Assembly (NCBI GenBank): GCA_015061765.1 | Contig: SUVZ01000130.1 | Coordinates: 1-9,185, forward strand | Direction: 5' to 3' | From: Lentisphaerota bacterium | Lineage (GTDB): Bacteria; Verrucomicrobiota; Kiritimatiellia; RFP12; UBA1067 | Length of the DNA stretch: 9,185 nt | In this document: one piece after another, positions 6,150-9,185 of the stretch | Layout of the letters: every line of letters starts with the position of its first letter | How positions within the stretch are numbered: position 1 is the first letter of the stretch | Translations under genes and position numbers: made by a program | Notes under the pieces: generated by a model | What the model was told of the DNA's origin: nothing | Database searches by the model: none | What the model saw: the letters and a program-made list of their open reading frames with translations, nothing else

Positions 6150-7703
6150 TTACCGGACAATTTCAACAGTTCCGAGCGGATACATGCGATCCTTTCCGCC
6201 GTCGAGCGGAAGCGCAATCTCCGGCTTGCCGTCGATGCGTCCGACTGAAACCGCCAAAGTGTACTTCCCGGGCTTAAGCAATTCAACCGTCTTGCCGGGA
6301 TCAAACTTCGGATGTGCCCGCGCCCATTTGAGTACATCGTCGTTTCCGTTGTCGGGTACCGGCGTGGTGAAGCCGAACCATCCACGAGTCGTCACCTTTT
6401 GCGGCTTTTCGCCATCCTCAAGCATCGGCTCAAGCGAGCGGAAGTTGAACTTGGAATCCACGACACTCCACACCACCGTACCCTTTTCGTTCAAAAGATT
6501 CCAAGCAAGAGACGCGCCTGCATACATCGGAGCAACGCCAGTATTCACCCATGTGGAGGAGATGGACACCGGCGCACCGGCCTTCACGCGATCCGGGAAC
6601 GTAACCTCGCGCAGCTCCATGCGGTAGCCGATCCTGAGGGCGAGCTGCTTGAGGATCGGTCCATGCCCGGTGTCGATCAGATGCTGCGGGAAACTGTGCA
6701 CCGTATAGTAGCTGGCCTGATACTCCTCAAGGTTCTGAAGGAGCATTTCCGGGAACCAGCACTGTTCTTTTGCATCGCCGCCGCCCGCCTTGTCGCGACG
6801 GACATGGTGGCACGTCTCGACTACAACCGGCATGGTCTTCGCGAACTGACGCGCCCAGCCCTCGTGCGCCCACCATCTCGGCGGATTCCTGGCACAGAAG
6901 ATGGAATCGTCACGCAAACCGATACCGAGTGATCGCACATACGCCATGATCTCGCAGTTCGGGTCTTGATTCATCGATCCGCCCACATCGTCAGAGATGA
7001 CAAGGTATGTATTCGGCAGACAGCGGCGCGCCATGTCTATATGAAGTTTCGCCAGACGGTCGATTTCATTCGTGTTTCCGTCCCGATAGCGCAGTTCCCT
7101 GATGTACGGACCGTGCCCTTCGCCGTACGCGCCGAAACTTCCGACATCCACAAAAGCCACGTCGGGATTGCCGTCCCAGCGCTTCGCAAACGCCTTCAGA
7201 AATGCCTCATGCTTCGTCAGCAGAACAGGGTCATCCCATTCAGGCTCAAACCACTTCGCCCGATTTGGATCGTTCTTGTAATGATGCCACTTGCCCTTTA
7301 TGCCGGCTTTCATCGCCCAATCGGGGATCGAATTGAGCGTATGATCCATGACCGCAACGCGGAAAGCAAGCTTCTTACCAGCGGCGATCCACGCCCGCGC
7401 CTTGCGATCGAGAATATCCCAGCGGTAAACACCCTCTTCCGGCTCAAGGTAGGACCAGGGCAGACGCATGTACACGACACTTGTGCCGGGCGCCAGTTCA
7501 TCCAGCGTATCATCAGGCTCAAGCCCAAGATCATACGCCCAAATACGGCTCGAATACGCGAAATGCACGAGACCCATACCGGGATTGATCAAGGCCTCGT
7601 CAGTTGCTTTCGGACGAACGGTGGCGGCGAACGCACCTGCGGAAGTCGCCGCCAAAAGCGTTGCAAAAACTCCGTTGCGCAATACTGAATAAGTTGTCTT
7701 CAT
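6150..7703 (-). CDS. Secreted DUF4832-domain, TIM-barrel glycosidase-like protein
   Basis: The 517-residue product has a type I signal peptide (hydrophobic core about 11-26, cleavage near AFA or AFAA). It then has the features of DUF4832 proteins: NPGMGLVHFAY (40-50), a barrel strand with VVYMRLPWSYLEPEEGVYRW (76-95), GKKLAFRVAV (109-118) and IPDWA, as in clan A-like/GH42-like (alpha/beta)8 glycosidases. Candidate acid/base is E195 in DVGSFGAYGEGHG, at the end of the predicted fourth strand; candidate nucleophile is E296 in PVVVETCHH. From about 357 on, RIGYRMELREVTFP followed by a beta-sandwich (SISSTWVNTGVAPMY...LAWNLL) is the DUF4832 module. Substrate and activity are unknown, and the catalytic residues are inferred by analogy. 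It probably acts in the periplasm or outside the cell, upstream of the dehydratase pathway. The start is preceded by an AGAGGAAAGAG purine tract; the preceding gene ends 20 nt before. Confidence 0.82.
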   Translation of the reverse strand: MKTTYSVLRNGVFATLLAATSAGAFAATVRPKATDEALINPGMGLVHFAYSSRIWAYDLGLEPDDTLDELAPGTSVVYMRLPWSYLEPEEGVYRWDILDRKARAWIAAGKKLAFRVAVMDHTLNSIPDWAMKAGIKGKWHHYKNDPNRAKWFEPEWDDPVLLTKHEAFLKAFAKRWDGNPDVAFVDVGSFGAYGEGHGPYIRELRYRDGNTNEIDRLAKLHIDMARRCLPNTYLVISDDVGGSMNQDPNCEIMAYVRSLGIGLRDDSIFCARNPPRWWAHEGWARQFAKTMPVVVETCHHVRRDKAGGGDAKEQCWFPEMLLQNLEEYQASYYTVHSFPQHLIDTGHGPILKQLALRIGYRMELREVTFPDRVKAGAPVSISSTWVNTGVAPMYAGASLAWNLLNEKGTVVWSVVDSKFNFRSLEPMLEDGEKPQKVTTRGWFGFTTPVPDNGNDDVLKWARAHPKFDPGKTVELLKPGKYTLAVSVGRIDGKPEIALPLDGGKDRMYPLGTVEIVR

Positions 7704-7712
7704 CGTTTTACT

Positions 7713-7740
7713 CTTTCCTCTCGTTACCCTTCACTCATCC
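7713..7740 (-). repeat. Decayed heptamer array at the dehydratase / DUF4832 junction
   Basis: Four units in 7-base phase are visible on the plus strand: CTTTCCT, CTCGTTA, CCCTTCA and CTCATCC (7713-7740). CTCATCC is identical to, and CTCGTTA one base from, units of the two clear arrays. They cover the last codons and the TAA stop of the dehydratase gene and the ribosome-binding region of the DUF4832 gene. The match is imperfect, so this may be a remnant or an accident of purine-rich leader sequence. Confidence 0.4.
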
Positions 7741-8899
7741 TGAAATAGCTGACAGAATCGGCAGGCCGGACATTGGTGAGAGTACCGACATAGTGCCTCA
7801 GCCAATGGTCAGCCTTTGGATGCGCGGCGGCAGCTTCTTCATTCAGCTCAATGCCAAGCCCCGGGCGGTCAGACGGATACATGAAACCATCCTTGAACTT
7901 CACTTCCTCGTCGATCACATCCTTGCGCCACGACACATCATCGAACAAGGTCTCGTGGATGCAGTAGCCGGGCGTGGAAACGCCAAGCGCAAGCGTTACT
8001 GCGTTGGCGACGGGGCCGGACGGATTATGCGCACAGAACGGTATGTGATGGGCGTCGCATATGGCGGCAATCTGCTTCATGCCGGTAAGTCCGCCGGCAT
8101 GCGACGAATCGGGCTGGAGATAGTCGCAGGCGCGCAGCTCGACGGCATCCATTATCTGCTGTGTGGTGAACAGACGTTCACCGCAGGCGATCGGTGTGCG
8201 TACGCGCGAACGGACATCGGCAAGCGCGCGCATCGTATCGGGAATAACCGGCTCTTCCACCCAGTAGGGATCAAACTCCTCCAGCGCATTGCACACGCGA
8301 AGAGCCGTCGGGACATCGAAACGTCCATGACATTCAATCAGTATCTCCGCCTTGCCCTCCGTTGCCTCCTTGACGGCGGCAACGCACCTCATCGCCTTCT
8401 TGAAATCCTCAGGCGGAAGCTGACGGTAGTTCTTTCCGAAAGGATCCCACTTGAGTCCCTTGAAGCCGAGTTCAACCGCCGCCGTCGCCTTTGCCGCGAA
8501 CTCTTCAGGTTCCTTCGCCCCGGCAAACCAGCAGTTGGCGTAGCAAGGGACGCACTCGCGGCACTTGCCGCCGAGAAGCTTCCATACCGGAAGATTGAGC
8601 GCCTTGCCCTTTATGTCCCAAAGCGCCATATCAACAGCCGAAAGCGCGCTCATGAGCACAGGACCGCCGCGCCAGTAGGCGTCGCGATAGTTTTCGTGAA
8701 ATATCCATTCGGTGTCGAACGGATCCTTTCCGACAAGCGCATGTTCCAGATCTTTCACGGCGCCGACAAGTGCATTTTCCTTGTATTCGAGCGTTCCTTC
8801 GCCGATTCCATGAATGCCCTCATCGGTCATCACCTTTACAAACACCCAGTTTGTGCGGTAACAATCAATGACAAACGTCTTTATCTCAGTAATTTTCAT
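7724..8899 (-). CDS. Enolase-superfamily enzyme, mandelate racemase/acid-sugar dehydratase type
   Basis: The 391-residue length is normal for the mandelate racemase/muconate lactonizing group. The N-terminal capping domain (1-120) includes SALSAVDMALWDIKGKALNLPV (85-105), a signature of the family. In the barrel, GLKWDPFG (148-155) carries K150. The metal ligands are likely E189 in IECHGRF, E215 in WVEEPV and E241 in CGERL. H191 (in ECH), H291 (AHNPSGP) and E316 (HETLFDD) are the residues expected in D-galactonate/gluconate-type dehydratases, which convert aldonic or uronic-derived acids to 2-keto-3-deoxy acids. No signal peptide, so it is cytoplasmic. The exact substrate is not readable. Its place between a transporter and secreted glycan-active proteins fits breakdown of an imported sugar acid. 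The start ATG follows a GA-rich stretch (AAAGAGTAAAGAGAA) at the end of a heptamer array. Confidence 0.88.
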   Translation of the reverse strand: MKITEIKTFVIDCYRTNWVFVKVMTDEGIHGIGEGTLEYKENALVGAVKDLEHALVGKDPFDTEWIFHENYRDAYWRGGPVLMSALSAVDMALWDIKGKALNLPVWKLLGGKCRECVPCYANCWFAGAKEPEEFAAKATAAVELGFKGLKWDPFGKNYRQLPPEDFKKAMRCVAAVKEATEGKAEILIECHGRFDVPTALRVCNALEEFDPYWVEEPVIPDTMRALADVRSRVRTPIACGERLFTTQQIMDAVELRACDYLQPDSSHAGGLTGMKQIAAICDAHHIPFCAHNPSGPVANAVTLALGVSTPGYCIHETLFDDVSWRKDVIDEEVKFKDGFMYPSDRPGLGIELNEEAAAAHPKADHWLRHYVGTLTNVRPADSVSYFRMSEG

Positions 8900-8921
8900 T
8901 TCTCTTTACTCTTTCTCTTTA

Positions 8922-8970
8922 CCCATCTTCCATTACCCATCTCTCATCTCCCATTACTCATTCCTCATCT
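8922..8970 (-). repeat. Phased heptamer tandem array between transporter and dehydratase genes
   Basis: Seven units in perfect 7-base phase fill 8922-8970. On the plus strand they are CCCATCT, TCCATTA, CCCATCT, CTCATCT, CCCATTA, CTCATTC and CTCATCT. The coding-strand forms (AGATGGG, TAATGGA, AGATGAG, TAATGGG, GAATGAG) are the same family as the array upstream of the beta-helix gene. Related CTCTTTA units carry the phase on, loosely, to the dehydratase start at 8899. The array overlaps the end of the transporter gene: its last codons (Arg-Asp-Glu-Glu) and TGA stop are spelled by the first two units. Confidence 0.93.
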
Positions 8971-9185
8971 CTTTCCCCCTCCACCACTCGATTTCGCTTG
9001 AAGGTGAAGAAGAAACTGAACATCATCAGCAAGGCGGCAACCGCATAGAACGCGGCCATAATGCCGAACCCTATCTCAAAACCGCGAACGCCAAACTTCT
9101 GCGACAGAGCACCCATCGCAACACCCGAAAGACCGCCAAAGAAGAATGCGATCATGTTCAGGAGCCCGACCGCTGTCGACCGGAA
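8958..9185 (-). CDS. MFS-type transporter, C-terminal part
   Basis: The window holds the last 75 codons; the gene continues beyond the right edge, and the frame is open through 9185, so the ATG at 9155 is internal. Two hydrophobic helices are visible, about residues 8-27 (LLNMIAFFFGGLSGVAMGAL) and 37-60 (EIGFGIMAAFYAVAALLMMF), with a short loop SQKFGVRG between them and a charged cytoplasmic tail KRNRVVEGERDEE. This is how the last two helices of major facilitator proteins look, and the FRSTAVGLLN entry resembles sugar-acid/anion porters. The family call rests on this fragment and on the neighbouring dehydratase. The last residues are encoded within the heptamer array, which suggests that the array grew into, or recruited, the end of the gene. 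Confidence 0.6.
   Translation of the reverse strand, partial: FRSTAVGLLNMIAFFFGGLSGVAMGALSQKFGVRGFEIGFGIMAAFYAVAALLMMFSFFFTFKRNRVVEGERDEE

Noticed and set aside
7604..9001. 465-codon plus-strand open frame opposite the dehydratase gene
   Set aside because: It runs antisense through a well-conserved enolase-superfamily gene and ends by translating the heptamer array as a low-complexity Leu/Ser/His/Pro string. No recognisable domain.

Overview
The window looks like a Gram-negative, moderately GC-rich bacterium of the Planctomycetes-Verrucomicrobia-Lentisphaerae/Kiritimatiellae type. This is an inference from style: secreted beta-helix and DUF4832 proteins, an enolase-superfamily sugar-acid dehydratase, and a very large secreted protein with autotransporter-associated-strand-like repeats and no visible barrel. 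No rRNA, tRNA, CRISPR array or insertion sequence was found.

Left part (1-1345) is housekeeping. The 5' end of purN (minus strand, cut by the window edge) is divergent from a plus-strand pair: a TatD-family metal-dependent hydrolase and a small GGQ-domain release-factor-like protein whose start overlaps the tatD stop by 7 nt. The pair converges on a long minus-strand cluster.

Right part (1354-9185) is a minus-strand cluster read from right to left, with junctions short enough for one operon: C-terminus of an MFS-type transporter, an enolase-superfamily (acid-sugar dehydratase-like) enzyme, a secreted DUF4832/TIM-barrel glycosidase-like protein, an 832+ residue secreted protein of unknown function with lower GC, a secreted right-handed beta-helix protein with C-terminal beta-sandwich-like segments, and finally an orphan 26-codon signal-peptide-like ORF. 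Together this suggests capture and cleavage of a glycan outside the cytoplasm (beta-helix protein and DUF4832 protein), uptake (MFS) and catabolism of a released sugar acid (dehydratase). The substrate cannot be read from sequence.

Two unusual things stand out. First, two intergenic junctions in the cluster are filled by strictly phased tandem heptamers (coding-strand consensus roughly WRATGRG: AGATGAG, TAATGAG, TTATGGG and so on). They begin inside the stop codon region of the upstream gene and run to the ribosome-binding region of the next one; a decayed version sits at a third junction. Nearly every unit contains an ATG, usually as a stop/start overlap (ATGA or TAATG). Second, the large secreted protein appears to have its natural start and Shine-Dalgarno 23 nt upstream of the in-frame ATG, put out of frame by one base in an A9 homopolymer. 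This could be an assembly indel, a phase-variable contingency tract, or a transcriptional slippage site.
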